Assembly (NCBI GenBank): GCA_002914845.1
Contig: JXTC01000451.1
Coordinates: forward strand, 126,760 to 190,759
Length of the DNA stretch: 64,000 nt
Direction of reading: 5' to 3'
Origin: Trema orientale
Lineage: Eukaryota > Streptophyta > Magnoliopsida > Rosales > Cannabaceae
Of this stretch, positions 23,746 through 36,580 are shown piece by piece. The notes under the pieces were generated by a model. That model saw nothing but the letters and a program-made list of their open reading frames with translations. It made no database searches and was not told where the DNA came from. Each line of letters begins with the position of its first letter. Within the stretch, counting starts at the first letter, position 1. Position numbers and translations under genes: made by a program.

Positions 23746-23754
23746 CCTTATATA
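23746..23754 (-). promoter_or_regulatory. probable TATA box of the CSLA gene
   Basis: Minus strand reads TATATAAGG about 480 bp upstream of the ATG. Between it and the start codon lies a GA-rich stretch on the minus strand (CT run at about 23695-23716 on plus), typical of plant 5' leaders, so a long leader of about 450 bases is likely. An unresolved base (n) occurs at 23436 within this leader. Confidence 0.55.
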
Positions 23755-23755
23755 G

Positions 23756-24957
23756 TGCATTTGGCTCCTCAAAAAAGCCTCCCTATAGGTTAACTGTTCC
23801 AACTACAAAAATTTGGGTTCGTGGAAAACAAGTAAGAATGAGGTTAAACGAAATGCCGCCGATGACACTTACGGCAGCTTTACATAATAAGATCCCGGCC
23901 AATAATGTGGGCCATTACCCCCTTTTTGCCCCATTCTAGCATCTATTAGTATTACCTAATTTGTCATCATTTAGCCTTTTCAGACCTCAATATTATCACT
24001 GTAATTATTGGCATTGGTAAATAGCTAATCACCTAGAAAACAAACGTTACAACTTACAAGCCCCTTTTTTCCTTTTTTCTTTTTTTTTTTTTCAAATTAA
24101 GGGATAATAAATATAAGTGCCTATTTTATACTTGTCTCGAACTATATAGAATGTCACGATATGCTAATTAAACTATTAAAAGTCTTGAATTTGTCTACCA
24201 AATTATTAAAACTGTCGTTCTACCAAGTGAACATACGAATAATGAAAGGTTTCATGCATAATTTCAGACACAACTAACAATTTTTTTGGTTTGTCTAACA
24301 GAATAACGAATTCAATTATTGAAGAGACAAAATTGAAACTTTCATTAATTCAGACGCAAATTGAGACAATCTAAATAGTTACAGGAAAACATAAAACATC
24401 CTAAACAGAAAGTATTGTAATAAACTTGAAAAATATGTAAAAATAAAAGACTGGACTTATAACAATGGTGTGTGAAAAAGAAAATGGGAGAAACCAACGA
24501 GTTCTTGCCAACCATCCAAAGTTTCTTTCATGTATTTACGAGAGTGCCCTTGAGTCATGTCCAAGTCCGTAGGAAGTGACAGCTCAGATCAGATGGTTCT
24601 CGTGTAGTTTATGCCCTTTTTTTTGTGAAAATCTTGTACGGTGTTCATGTTGTTTTCTGGTATCAATGCCTACGTAACAAAGTAAATGATACAACTGGAA
24701 ATGCCTTGCGAGGAAAAAAAAGCACCCTCAATTATAGTTAAATCATATCTTTGGTTAAAAAAAAATGTGCCATTAGAGAAATAAAACAACGACTAAATAC
24801 TTTCAATTTCACTAACAAATTCAACTCTGCTCAAATTAGGACACTTGCTTATTGCTAGGCTAGATTGTCTCAAACAGAAAGATTTTAAAATTTTACAAAA
24901 ATAAAAAAAATGAGAAAAGGGAAAACTAGTTAACTTTTGACCAAATAAAATAGAAAT
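23756..24957. other. intergenic, no gene recognised
   Basis: Upstream of the CSLA gene. AT-rich; no ORF with family resemblance and no clear element ends. Confidence 0.5.
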
Positions 24958-25138
24958 TGATGGAGTCATATATATATATATATTTTTAAAAAGTGGGGCT
25001 TAACTAATAACCTCCACTTATTACAAATTAAAAGAAAATACCTATTACCACCCAATCTCTATTAGGGATAATAGGTGATCCTAGGTAGTGGGTGCTCTTA
25101 CCACTTGAGCTAACTCACTTCGTCTGATGGAATCATAT
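24958..25138 (-). mobile_element. tRNA-derived SINE, copy 2, with 14-bp target duplication
   Basis: Minus strand from 25124: A box TTAGCTCAAGTGGTAAGAGC, weak B box region near 25065, then TTTGTAATAAGTGG, GTTATTAGTTAAG and an AT tail ending in a TA run. Flanked by TGATGGAGTCATAT (24958-24971) and TGATGGAATCATAT (25125-25138), one mismatch. The 3' half is shared with the element at 3956-4177. Confidence 0.8.
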
Positions 25139-25726
25139 TTTGATTCTCTTAAAATCAAATTAAATAATTACCAAATAAAACTTTCCTAAAACAATTAAAA
25201 ATATGAAATTAAACGACCCCAAATTTGAATTTATTTCTAAAATTAACACGTTGTAAATCTTAAAATTCAATTCTGCATACATTTTCTTTTTCAAATAAAA
25301 TAAAATTGCATCAGTAAAGGCTTAAAAGTTATGAAATTAAATAAAACAATAATAAAAAATGTAAAGCAGCCTATAGGAGAATTGTTTTTAAAGTCTGTTT
25401 TGGTCCTTTTGGACTTTTGTCTGTTTGGTGGTCAATGAAAAAAAAAAAAGTCAAAGGACGATTTTGCCTTGGTATGCAATTCAAGCATCTGGGCCTGGGT
25501 TTTCTTCCCTAGTTTGCTCACACACACACAAGTACTGACTAAAGCAGACAGAGAATCACAACATGAACTACAATAGCAGTATACAAATTTGAAAATTGGA
25601 ACACTACCTGTTAATTCTCATTCTTGGCCCTTGGGGTACTAACTACTAAGAGAAATAGTTTGGCGTTTTTCTGTCTTTTTGGAACAAGATTGTTCCTTGG
25701 TGTTACATAGAGAGTGGTAACATTAT

Positions 25727-26158
25727 GGGCTTGTTTGGATTCACTTTCGTTTTCTGTTTTTTGTTTTTTTAAACAGAAAAATGGAATTTTTTTTTGAAAG
25801 TTCTCTTGGCAACCTTGTTTTTATTTTTCGTTTTTAAAAATTGTTACCAAAAATTTCAAAAAAAGTGGTGACAAAAAATTTCTAATACCTTTATTTTTTT
25901 AAACAAATTTCAAAAATAAAATAATATACAAATACTTGTACACAAGTGCTTATATACATATATGTATATACATACACAAATATAAGTCTATATAACTTTC
26001 TACTTGTTATTTGCACTTTTTTGTTTTTGAAAATAAGTAGTGAAATAAAATTTGCCAACCATGTTTCTTATTTTTAAAAATTGAAAACCAAAATAAAATT
26101 TTTACTTTTATTTTCAATTTATTTAAACAAAAAACTAGAAGTGAATCCAAACAGGCCC
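25727..26158. mobile_element. MITE with GGGC(C/T)TGTTTGGATTC ends, 432 bp
   Basis: Left end GGGCTTGTTTGGATTCACTT; right end on minus GGGCCTGTTTGGATTCACTT, a 20-bp inverted repeat with one difference. A TAT triplet borders each side. The interior is AT-rich with further complementary stretches (TTTGTTTTTTTAAA, TTTTAAAAATTG). These ends are common on small plant DNA elements (Harbinger/hAT type); the superfamily is not settled by what I see. Confidence 0.75.
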
Positions 26159-29100
26159 TATATGTCTTATGTAACTCGTAACAAGATTAATTACTACTAA
26201 ATCATATTAGAATCAAACATGTAAATTGATAAAATTACAAACATTTTAAAAATATTCACTTTTGGTGTATATTTTTGTACCCTACAATCTTAGACTTCGC
26301 GATTTAAATCAACATGATCATCGAGAACTCCAATTTGACCATCTATAATTGAAAAAAATACCATGAATTTAAAGAGTTCAGTGTTAATATCAGTCCCACC
26401 TATCCTATAAAAAAGGATAAGTATTGGGGGACAGTGGATGCTTCTAGTGAAAATAGTACTAGTCATTCAATGGAAAACTTTGGACTGGTAAAAAGACCAG
26501 TGACATAATGCAAGACTTTATGAGGAAGTTAATTTTAGAGGCAACAAACTCAATTACCATACTTTTAAAGCCATAAAATGAGAGTATATATCCACTATAG
26601 TTTAATTCATCTTAACTGTCACATTAATGATTTTCATATCGAATCTTACCTTTATGTAAAAGCTTATGAGTTCAAAAAGGAGCTTAGAGAGGCTATCCTT
26701 AGTCAAGAAAAATTGACAAAGAACAGATTGATGTCAAACTCACAAGAAGAAGCTTTGTCTTCATTACTTTCCAAGATTTTCACCGATCAAATTGGACACG
26801 TAAGGAAGCTCAAGAGCAAAGTGTAATTAAATTTTCAAAAAAAAAAAAAAACAGATAAATCTTCATCATATGCATTATTTCATGTTATGCGTAATTATTA
26901 AGTTAATTAATATTTTTTAATTGACCGTAATTACGTTATGTGTGCAGCTTGTTGTGAAAACCATGCAACAAATTTGGGTCACATAGTACGTAAATTAAAA
27001 CAATTTAAGTAAGAAGGATGTTGTAATAAAGGAGAAAAATCCAAAGGGTTTGATCTGAAACCAAGAAAAAGCCACGCGTCCTCTTCATTCTTTCAAAGTA
27101 CATCAATGCTGTACCGTACCATGGGCATATACTGTAAATTATTTGTCAAAGAAAATGGACCCTTTACATTTAATTATTACAAAAGCTTTTACTAATCCTC
27201 TTTTTTATGAAAACAAATATTAATATTAAATAACAACTCATAAAACTTTTGTAGTTTTCTTTTCTTTATAAAAACATGAATTTTAAATAACAACTCATAC
27301 AACACCAACAAAACAAAAAGTCATGATACGACAAACGTTTTGCATATTGATATTGCAGAAACTATATTCCAACCAGTTGGGAGCAAATTATATGAACGAG
27401 GGCAAATGGGATTAATTAATTTGAATAAATATATATTATACATTATTGACCATAACTATTCGCATAGATGTGATTAAACATAACTATATATTCTATGGCT
27501 TCAATAATATATGAGCTAATGAAAGCCAAAGGTATTTAGGTACGTAACTATTCTTTGAAAAAAAAAAGACAAAATTTTTGATAGAACTGAACAAATTAAG
27601 GGCAGTATTTTTCAAATATTAAATATATGTTATATTTTATGAAAGCTTATAAAGATTATTGTATATGCTCATGAATTGAATATTCTTCCTATATTCTAGA
27701 ATTGTCCTCAGCAGTATATATGCATGCCTCACATGTCCAGATGGTTTTCCTTTGTGGTTCATCATTAAAGTATTTCAATTAACTTCTCGTTCTATTCTGA
27801 AAAATATTAAACTTATAAAGTGTGAAGTGGGAAAACCAGCCGAATATTAAGTGGACTACTACTCTAGAAAGTGATTTCTATATATATATATATATGCATG
27901 CATTTTTAATTCAATAAAATAAGAAGCTTTAATTAATTAATCATTTGTTGTTAGGCTGTAAATGCTATACATAGATATATGTATGATGTATCATATCTAA
28001 GAAAATCTTAGTGTGAGATTTTTAAGCTGTCCCTTTCCTCTTTACCGATCACTACTATACACAGTTTTATTATATACTGGATTTTGAGTCGGCAGGGGCC
28101 TATCTTTTTGGTATTTTATAATCATACCACTTACTTCGCAAGAACTACGTAAACAACCCTATTTTGTCTATAGCTTCTAAGTATATTAAGTATGAATAAT
28201 TGTCCAAAGAGATAAAGGGTAAGCCAATTTATTCTCCCGTAATTTTCTTTAGTTACCTAAGTGTCTTTTAAGCTTTTTGACTGTTGCGCTAGTCAAACTA
28301 ATTTCCACTTCTTATTGAGATAATTCGACCCTTCCCAATTAAAAGTGGAGATCCATCAAGAAACTATAGCACCCCCCAAATTATAATTTTCCGAATATAT
28401 TATCATATTTTAATAAACCAACATATAAATGTTAAGACATTTTTATGTGGAGGGTGATTATATATAGTCAGCTTGTCTTTTTGGATGTAAAAGCCTTATC
28501 CACGTGGTTATAATTATGGTTGTTATGACGACGTACCATATGCCAAGACGGCTAGCTAAGCTATCACCTTTCATTAGCCCTCTCTCTATCTCTCTGTGTT
28601 TTTTACTTGGACTTATAACCGCTTTGTGAATTCTTGCAAATATGAGATTTGATGTTATTAGATTTTGGGTAATTTATGAAGTAAAGTAAGGTATATATAA
28701 CCAAAAATTAAGAAGGAAAAAAGGGTGTCATGTTGTAGGATACCTTCTTCTTTCAGCACTATATATATTACGAGAATACTAATATTAATTTATGACTATA
28801 TTCTTAACTTTTTTTTCCGGTTTTGGCTGGACATTAAGTCTAAATAGTCACTAATCTCTCTAAATCATCACCTAATATTTATATATTAGTCAAAGCATAT
28901 ATGAAAATATAATCATGGCATTAATTAGTATTTTACTGATGTCACCTTACTTTTTTCAAAATTGTAGATGGTCTTCCTTTCTCAGACACCACTCAGAATA
29001 ATTGAACAATGACATTTTTTCTATAATTAGTTGAAAAAAGAAAATTTTTTTATAAAAACAAGAAAAAAGAGAAAAATACAACAAAAAAGCGCGGGTATAT

Positions 29101-31429
29101 TTCTCGAAAAATATATATTTTTAGAGACACCCCCACAGAAAATCTAAAAAAAACAAAAACAGGAAAACCACAACATTGGAAAATACACACAAAAAAAAAA
29201 TATATAAAAAAATAGGGCCCCGCACACACAGACTCTTTCTCTCTAAAAACACAGAGACGCCAAAATACTCTTATATGGTGTTATAAAAGAGGGTGGAGAA
29301 AAAGTGCCCCAAAACCACAACACCTACACATACACCTCCCCATAAAAAAAAATAATAACACATGAGAAAAATAAAAATCTCTATATATACCCCGGGAGAG
29401 AAAAAAAAATAAAAATCACAAAAAAAAAGAACACAAAAAGAGCAAAAAAAAAATATTATAATACGCTAAAACTATATTTTCTCTGAAAAGAGATATATAT
29501 ATATACACACACATATATACATTGGCTTCTCTTTCCTTTTTGGGTCTAGAGAAGAGAAGTACCAAGGATTTTCTAGGGGCCAAAAAGTTGGTTGGTGGGC
29601 TTGGAGGCTCATATAACAGAGAAAAATATCATGATACTCCATCCACCATGTTTCAATAGAGAAAAAAAAAACTACTAAGAGAGTTTTCATGTTAGCTAGA
29701 TGTTGCATTCAAAGCTTCCCCTTTTTATCCCTTAAACATTACAAATGTGGAATTTGTGTCCATGTTGATCTAGACACTATACCTTATTCCACCCATCTCA
29801 ACACCCATTTTGGACTTGACTTTCAATAATCTTGTGTATTAATTCTCCTACACTGTAATTACCAACAGATAACCTCTATCTTTCTCTTTTCTTATTCATT
29901 CATTATTGAACTAAATAAGTCATCCGTCTTCATTAATTAAAAGCTTAATTTGATTATCACAACTAACCCATTATGCATTATAAAATTAAGCATGGAAAGG
30001 TACGGTCCACATCTCATATTGTGACATATTCTAATATATATTAATGATCGGTTCATTCTTTGTTTTAGTCCAATTGTAACGACCGATCAATGATAGTAAT
30101 TAGTAGACCTTAGCCAGCTGAGACTTAGATAATGTTGAAAGCAATGTAGACTATTTCACGTTCACTTTATTCTTAAATTTTACGCAAGCAAGGGATTAGA
30201 GATGATTTACACTCAACAGTTTATATGTAACATGTTTGTTTGGGAAGAATGTTGACGTGCAAGTATATTGTATATAATACATTTCGTTCTTGGTAACCAT
30301 ATCGTCTACGACTCGTGAGGGACTAACACTCTAACTAATTAAAGGGTTAATTATTTGGAGTGGCCCCACACTAATTACTTATAAATTCTAATCAGTAGTG
30401 AAGCTTCTCACCAAACTTCGGACAAGATAATTAAACGGGGGATTAAAAGTTAATCACAATGGTCATGAATACTATATTCAGTGTATAAGAAATTACTTGG
30501 AAAAGCTAACAATCATGCATATTGTCAAAATTTCCAAGAGAAAGGTGGTTTAGAATTAGCTGGGGACAGAGTATGAGATGCTTGTTAAGTCTATAATAAT
30601 TAATATATACTCTTTTGATTGAGATCTTCGCTTTGGATGCTTTTATAAGTGCCTTTCTACAATATTTTTATGTTTAATAATTCCCTTTTGCCTTTTAAGC
30701 CAGGTGAGACTCCATAGCAAATAAATAATGGCGCGATATTGCTAATAATTTCTACCATAATAAAGAGAGAGAAGCAAATACGTCCTGTTAATTAATCAAT
30801 TATAACTATAGTTTAGAAAATAATAATCTAATTCCCATTCAAGCAATTTTTAATTTCTCTATACGTACTTCTATGGAGTATGGACCAATGAAATTAATTT
30901 ACACTAACATATTATAATATGTAAGTCACACATTAACATTAGTTAACCTCACTAGTAAGTAGTACCGTACTCTCTAATTATCTAAACCACATACGTTGCC
31001 AAACCCTCTTTTATCTTTTGGACCTATTCCCATCTAATCATATAAAACTCCACAATAATTGTACTCAACAAAGCTTTAAATTAACTAGTTGCATGCATTT
31101 TAATGCAGCTTGTGAATTAATTTTAACTCTACAAAAATGCTAATTATATATTATTTTACTGATCGAGTAGGCCGTCAGTACCTTTTTACGATATCATCTC
31201 GCAATGTACGGAATACCTATGGTAAGACCTAACTATATGCTGCCAACACACAGTTGGTAGTTAATCTCATAATTAATATACTTATTTATATAGGTTATTG
31301 ACGATCATTTATTGATGGCGTTAAAACTTACTATATACTTGGTCTTTTAACTTTTATGTACATTTAATATGTTTTCGTCCCTTGAATATTATAACACACA
31401 AAGATTTTAAAATGGTGCATATATATATA
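26159..31429. other. long intergenic region without recognised genes
   Basis: About 5.3 kb of AT-rich DNA. The best open frame (26578-26826, 82 codons, lysine-rich C-terminal half) shows no motif I recognise and has no splice partners I could find. TA microsatellites lie near 27885 and 29500. The sub-block 29036-29470 has odd composition and is listed separately. Confidence 0.5.
29036..29470. other. compositionally odd A/C-rich low-complexity block
   Basis: Runs of A broken by short C-rich words (CACACACA, CCCCCACAG, CCACAACACC, ACACCTCCCC) and T-poor stretches fill this interval, unlike sequence on both sides. No repeat unit, ORF or element end explains it. Low-quality consensus or a gap-filled stretch is a real possibility. 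Confidence 0.5.
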
Positions 31430-31654
31430 GGTTGTCAATTTAGTATGTTATTTTTTTATCTTTGAGTAGGTAATTTTTTTTAACTGTTAGATTATCATCT
31501 AATAGTGATCCAACGGCTATAATGATGTGCATAAAAAAATGTACGTCATTAATGCTATTTTTGTCTCTTACTTTTATAAATAAATTTTAATTGGCCAAAA
31601 TGATAGGTAAAAAAAACAAACACCTACTGGATTGGTGTATATATATATATATTT
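31421..31654. mobile_element. MITE flanked by TA microsatellites (Micron-like), copy 1
   Basis: The core (about 31430-31638) begins GGTTGTCAATTTAGTA and ends CACCTACTGGATTGGTG, whose complement gives CACCAATCCAGTAGGTG, an imperfect inverted repeat. Both ends abut AT/TA dinucleotide runs. Inside: TTAGATTATCATCTAA, GATCCAACGGCTA and GTACGTCATTAATGC. The same order occurs at 35721-35995. Confidence 0.75.
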
Positions 31655-34135
31655 AAAAGTAATGATGATTGAAGTATCATATTTATTCGTGCAATACTAA
31701 CTATATGGTGGCCAAACGGGCACTTGGCTACTTATTAAAGTGTAAACACTACTATATATAGCACACATAATAACACAAATATTAATGAAAAAGCGTCGAG
31801 ATTTCAAATTTATTTCATCATTAGCACAGGTAAATATAAATTAAAATAAACTACGTGAAAGATTTAACCATAATCGTTAAAAAACCATGACCTCGTTAAT
31901 TTCAGCCACCAGCTGAAAACCAATCATTATAATCCTTCTTTTCACTTCCTGTATATGCTGTCATCCATTACAATATTTCCCATCGATGCAAATTTTCTTG
32001 ATCTTCAATAATGGGTCCAAATGATTGAGGAAAAAAGCTTTGTATTTAAGCTGAGTATTAACGGAGTTTTTTTGTCAATACCAGGGCGATCACATTCCTA
32101 AATTAAAATGGATCAGAAACAAGAATAAATTGTAGAAAGGTAATTTAATATTGATATTTTTACATGGTTAGGCAAAATATATGCCTTAACTATATGATCC
32201 ACAAGTTTTCACCATAAATATAATTTTATATGTCTAGATTTAAGAACAAATTAAAAACATTGCGCTCGAAAATATTGCGATTAAATGCAAATATTTTGTA
32301 ATAATCACAATAAACATAGATATATCTTCTATTTAAAATCGAATTTAGCTTTATCTGGCATAATTTTTTACGTTGGATGGCTCTACTCAGCATTTCGAAT
32401 AAACTCCTCAGCTTATGGAGAAAATTCACAACTTGATCGACTTACGGTCAAGATTGTGGTCAACTCTTAGTGAGGTCGATCGCTGATCAAACAACAACAT
32501 TCATTAATATGATAATTCACGATGATAATAATCATATTCTTAAATTGTGTTCTTAAATTAGAAAAGAAAAAAAAATGACAGCATAATGAGTCCCACTATA
32601 ATAGTTATAAATAATTCGTATGCAAGAAATTTTAACATGCGAGTACATTTTTATTATTATTATTATTATTATTATTACAAAAAGAGTAAAAGACCACAAT
32701 ATAACAGTACCGTTCAAATGATTAATGTTTCGGGAACTTTGGTAAAAGATATAGATCCACAACGAATTAAGCGAACGCGTGCAAGGCAAGCCGTCAAAAT
32801 TAAAATGACGGGGCTAGCTAGCTCTACATACAGGTCCTCGTACTAACTTTGGGTCACAGTGAAAAACCCATCAGTGAGAAACAAAGCCATTTTCTCATAT
32901 TTAGGGCAAAGTTAAGTAACACTTCACTATTTTGCCAGCCTGTAGTAGCAATTAAAGGAAAATAATATATATACATATATATATATACCAAGATTTGGTC
33001 ACAATCAAAAAGTAGTTAAACCAAATTCTGGTTTTGGATTGGCTGTTAAAATAAGTTGCTTAAATCACAGGGTTGGAAGGTCGTGCTTTGTTTGGTGGGC
33101 CTGTTTAATTTGACTGCGTCTTCTATCGAATTAGTTCATATTAACTAATATTAAAACCAAACCATTCTTTGTCAAGATTGTTATTATCAGGTAATTGATG
33201 TTTTCGATCATAACAAGCATATAAATGAATGTTACTTTCTCTTTTGGGAATGTACAATTTTTTCCATTTAATATTTTATCTCCTTTGCATGACGTCTGTG
33301 TCTCTGATTCGATGTTGGGCTTTGTAAGGAGGCCCAAGCCCGTTACGTACATGCTTCTAGGCCCATTGCAGGTGTCGCAGCTTGAAATTGAAGTCCAAAT
33401 ATAAAGAAAGATCCAAAACGGGGTGGAACAAAAGACGTACAAATTCCCCAGCTACATCATCATCACATACATATACATATAATAAGAGAAATCAAATTAG
33501 GATGAGTGTCCCTTTAACAAAGTTTGTTTTCTCTCATTTTATAGCTAAATAAGCGAATTGATCTGTACCAGCTTTAGTCTTTAACGAATATATAGACTGC
33601 AAAAGTCAGTTTTTATGCTACACAGCCGTTTTGGTACAATATTTATAATGCCCAAAACTTGGCTGTTTCGTTAAGAGCCCCAAATAAGTACATATGAACA
33701 TGAGAGAAATATATATCGTAAACACGCAAAAATGGGGTTGCGGATTATTGAACTAATTAACTAGTGAAGAATTCAGGGAAAAAAAATGATCAAACTACTA
33801 GAAGCGTATGCTATTATTAATCATCGTTTCACCTCAAGTAAGATAAAATTCTAATATCACTCAAAAAAAAAAAAAAAAAAAAACTTGATGCCAATTTCTG
33901 GTCACGTTACATTTTCTACAATTATTTTTCTTTCTTATTCTTACATTACAAAGTTGCACTCCCCCATGTCCTCAAGTCAAACAAAGAAAATTACATTCAA
34001 ATTAAACAAAATAAAACAAACAAACTTTATTACAGAACCATTTTCAGCAGTGCCAAAGGGAAGAGAAATTAATAATTCTTTCTTTTTTCTTTTACAAAGA
34101 AAGAGAAAACTTAATTAATTATATCAATACTACTA
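31655..34135. other. intergenic, no gene recognised
   Basis: Open frames here (e.g. 33442-33131 minus, 32586-32846 plus) are short and without family resemblance. A TTA/ATT trinucleotide run lies at about 32650-32677. The stretch 33310-33370 has GGGCC-type motifs but no adjacent gene was found. Confidence 0.5.
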
Positions 34136-34606
34136 TTATGCAACCTTGAGGTTAGGATCAACCTCAACCCTAGCAACACCTTCCCTCTCCTCAACCACTT
34201 TACGTACCTCAACTTCCCCAACCACAAGGCCAGCCACGTCCTCATCCTCCCCTCTCACCACCCTCTCCTCCGCCTCCTCGTCCACGTAATTGGGGTCACC
34301 CTCGTCGATGGCCGGTGGCGTCGGCGAGAGCTCGTTCTCGGCCACATCGGCGGGGCCTTCCCACGTGTACTTGCCACCATGACCCGACTTAGGAGGTCGC
34401 GGTCGACCGATCCCAATCCCCTTAGCCGGGCGGCGCTCCAACCTTTGGACCCCTTTATCGACGAGCTTCCTCTCCACGTACTTGATGGTGTCGATGTCAT
34501 GAGTCTTTAGCTCAGCCTTCTCCACTCTCTTCCGTCCTTCCTCGTCGTGGCTCACCGCTCGGATTATCACCGTGTCCTTCTTGTCGTCTATGTGTACGGG
34601 CTTCAT
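34136..34606 (-). CDS. small hydrophilic conserved plant protein with HGGKYTWEGP and DPNYVDEE motifs
   Basis: One exon, 156 residues, from ATG at 34606-34604 to TGA at 34138-34136. An in-frame TTG two codons upstream is not used as start because plants need ATG. The protein is charged and has no signal peptide or membrane span. N-terminal third: HIDDKKDTVIIRAVSHDEEG and IDTIKYVERKLVDKGVQRL; middle: GRPRPPKSGHGGKYTWEGP; then DEGDPNYVDEEAEE and a Val/Glu-rich tail. The GGKxTW...DPNY arrangement recalls the linker of plant MA3/PDCD4-like proteins, but there is no MA3 domain. Codon use is GC-rich compared with the flanks, which supports a real gene. I do not know its function; promoter motifs and hydrophilicity suggest a stress or seed role, which is inference only. 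Confidence 0.8.
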   Translation of the reverse strand: MKPVHIDDKKDTVIIRAVSHDEEGRKRVEKAELKTHDIDTIKYVERKLVDKGVQRLERRPAKGIGIGRPRPPKSGHGGKYTWEGPADVAENELSPTPPAIDEGDPNYVDEEAEERVVRGEDEDVAGLVVGEVEVRKVVEEREGVARVEVDPNLKVA

Positions 34607-34736
34607 GGTCAAGCTCTTTTGTGTCGTTTGAAGTGTACCTTGGTCTAGATTGGTGGTATGGTAACAACGTGAGTATGCGCGTGTGTGCGTTTTTTTCTTC
34701 TTTTTTCGGTTTTTAGGTGTTGATGACTAGAGAAAG

Positions 34737-34860
34737 CAACGTGGAGGGTTTTATATAGTTGCAACACCGAGAGATTCGATGGTTTTGGATAGTACTAGAA
34801 AAAGAAGGTGGTGGAAAGTGATGGTACGGACACGAAGCTGCTAGAGCTTTCGGGCACGTG
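34737..34860 (-). promoter_or_regulatory. promoter of the 34.6-kb gene: TATA box and ACGTG elements
   Basis: Minus strand TATATAAA at 34757-34750, about 145 bp upstream of the ATG. An ACGTG core at 34737-34744 (CAACGTGG on plus) and a perfect G-box CACGTG at 34855-34860. ACGTG cores near a TATA box are usual in ABA- and dehydration-responsive plant promoters; activity is inferred. Confidence 0.55.
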
Positions 34861-35720
34861 GTATGTCGTGTCCTTATCTGGTATGTTTGAGACATATATA
34901 CTTTTGAGTAATAGCGGGTGTGTGTATTGGGACGATAAATTAATGTCTAAACCAGCTCCACGATGGCAGTATAATCTATAGTTACGGGCATTACCGATCT
35001 GAGTGAGAAAAATCATCCTAACAGAAAAAATGACCAGAACATAAAATAACCTCAAGTATGCAGATATGTTACCGAGACGTTATTAGCATAATTCATATCA
35101 TATCTGTCATGATATACATATTAATATAATTATATATTTTATTTTACATTATTTATATCTATATATAACGAGTTTGAAGACTAATATGTGCTTATATATG
35201 TGTGAATTTTAGAGTACAAAAACCATTTGGTACATTGCTGTGCCTGATGTTATGTTCACTATATAAAAGAAAAGCATAAAAAATACACACACAGTTATGT
35301 TTACTTAGAATTATAATTTTATAATTTTCTTTATTATTATGATTAACAAATAATGAGTAATTATAATTTTTTCTGTTATCCGTTATTTCTCAGATTAAAT
35401 ACATATCTAAAATAATGATTAATAAAACGAGTATGATATTACAATTAATTAACCTTCAAATATAGAGATGGTAATTAAAGAACCTTTCTCTTTGCCCCCT
35501 TATCATTTCTAATATTCAGCTCACTCACTTCTTTTCTTTTTTTTTTTAAAAAAAAAATTATAGTGTGGGGGGGTTTGTTTTATTGTTGTACTGGACTCTA
35601 ACAGCAAGCGATCCAAGTGAATTGGACGGATGTAGGAGTTCTTTTGGCCCAAATTCTTTTTACACGAGTACTTTTCGCGATGATATCTTCAGGATTGTCA
35701 CAAAGTTATATTAGTAATTA
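34861..35720. other. intergenic, AT-rich, no gene seen
   Basis: No coding signal or element end found between the promoter of the 34.6-kb gene and the MITE. Confidence 0.5.
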
Positions 35721-35995
35721 TAATATATATATAGGTTGCCAATCTGGTAGGTATTTTTTTTTTTTTACCTATGTGTAGATTTTTTTTTTTTAGCCGTTGG
35801 ATTATCATCTAACAATGATCTAACGACTAGAATGAGATGCATGAAAAGACGTGCATCATTAATACTTTTTCTCTCTCTTACTTTTTAATATAAAAAAATT
35901 TGCAAAAATTTTTTTCATTGGCCCAATTGATACCTATGCATAGGTTAAAAAAAAAAAAAACCTACTGGATTGGTGCCCATATATATATATATATG
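35721..35995. mobile_element. MITE flanked by TA microsatellites (Micron-like), copy 2
   Basis: Core 35734-35979: starts GGTTGCCAATCTGGTAGGT and ends ACCTACTGGATTGGTGCCC; the complement of the end, CACCAATCCAGTAGGT, pairs with the start. TA runs lie directly outside both ends. GCCGTTGGATTATCATCTAA, GATCTAACGACTAGAATG and GTGCATCATTAATAC align with copy 1, which is about 35 bp shorter. Confidence 0.8.
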
Positions 35996-36580
35996 ATGTA
36001 TCACAAATATTTCTGACTATTCATAATAAAATTTGTGATAATCTTCGAAAAAAAAAATTGGGGCATTTTACATAAGTCCAGACCCGTAGTCTAAGAAATT
36101 GAAAAAAAGAAAAGGACATAGATAAGACTATTTTGAGTCTATTTGACGTTATTGAGACTATGATTTGGAATACGTTTTTGTCTGAACTCCAACCTACACA
36201 GTACCCTAGGGAATTAGTCTCCATTTGAAAGCCAAAAAGAGATAGAGAGAGAAAGATGGAGTGTGGAAATACTTTTAGAGAGAGAAACAATGAAACCTCC
36301 TCAAACCAACTTCCAAATCCAGAATTCGGTGATAAATTAGCCTCCAAATCATGTAAAATCCTTCTACTGTCCTCTTAGGCTCTCTACCAAGTACCATTTT
36401 GCATAATTTTACCAAAAAGGCGAGAACACGTGGTTCGCATAGTTGCGATTGGGAAAAGAAGATCCCAACCAACAACCCACAGCCTCAGCCTCATTCCTGG
36501 TCATGTTCCTGCCTCCGATGCCGACGAAAAATTAAACCCAAACCTCCTCTCCCCAAGTCAAGACATGCGCTATCGCAATA
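35996..36580. other. intergenic, no supported gene
   Basis: Short open frames on both strands (e.g. 36347-36021 minus, 36399-36581 plus) show no family resemblance. Ends at the left arm of the foldback element. Confidence 0.45.

Noticed and set aside
26578..26826. 82-codon plus-strand open frame with a lysine-rich end
   Set aside because: No motif, no splice partners and AT-typical codon use; not distinguishable from chance.
33290..33400. Possible U-snRNA promoter (minus strand CCCAACATCG followed by an AT-rich box)
   Set aside because: The match to the plant upstream sequence element is incomplete and no snRNA sequence follows.
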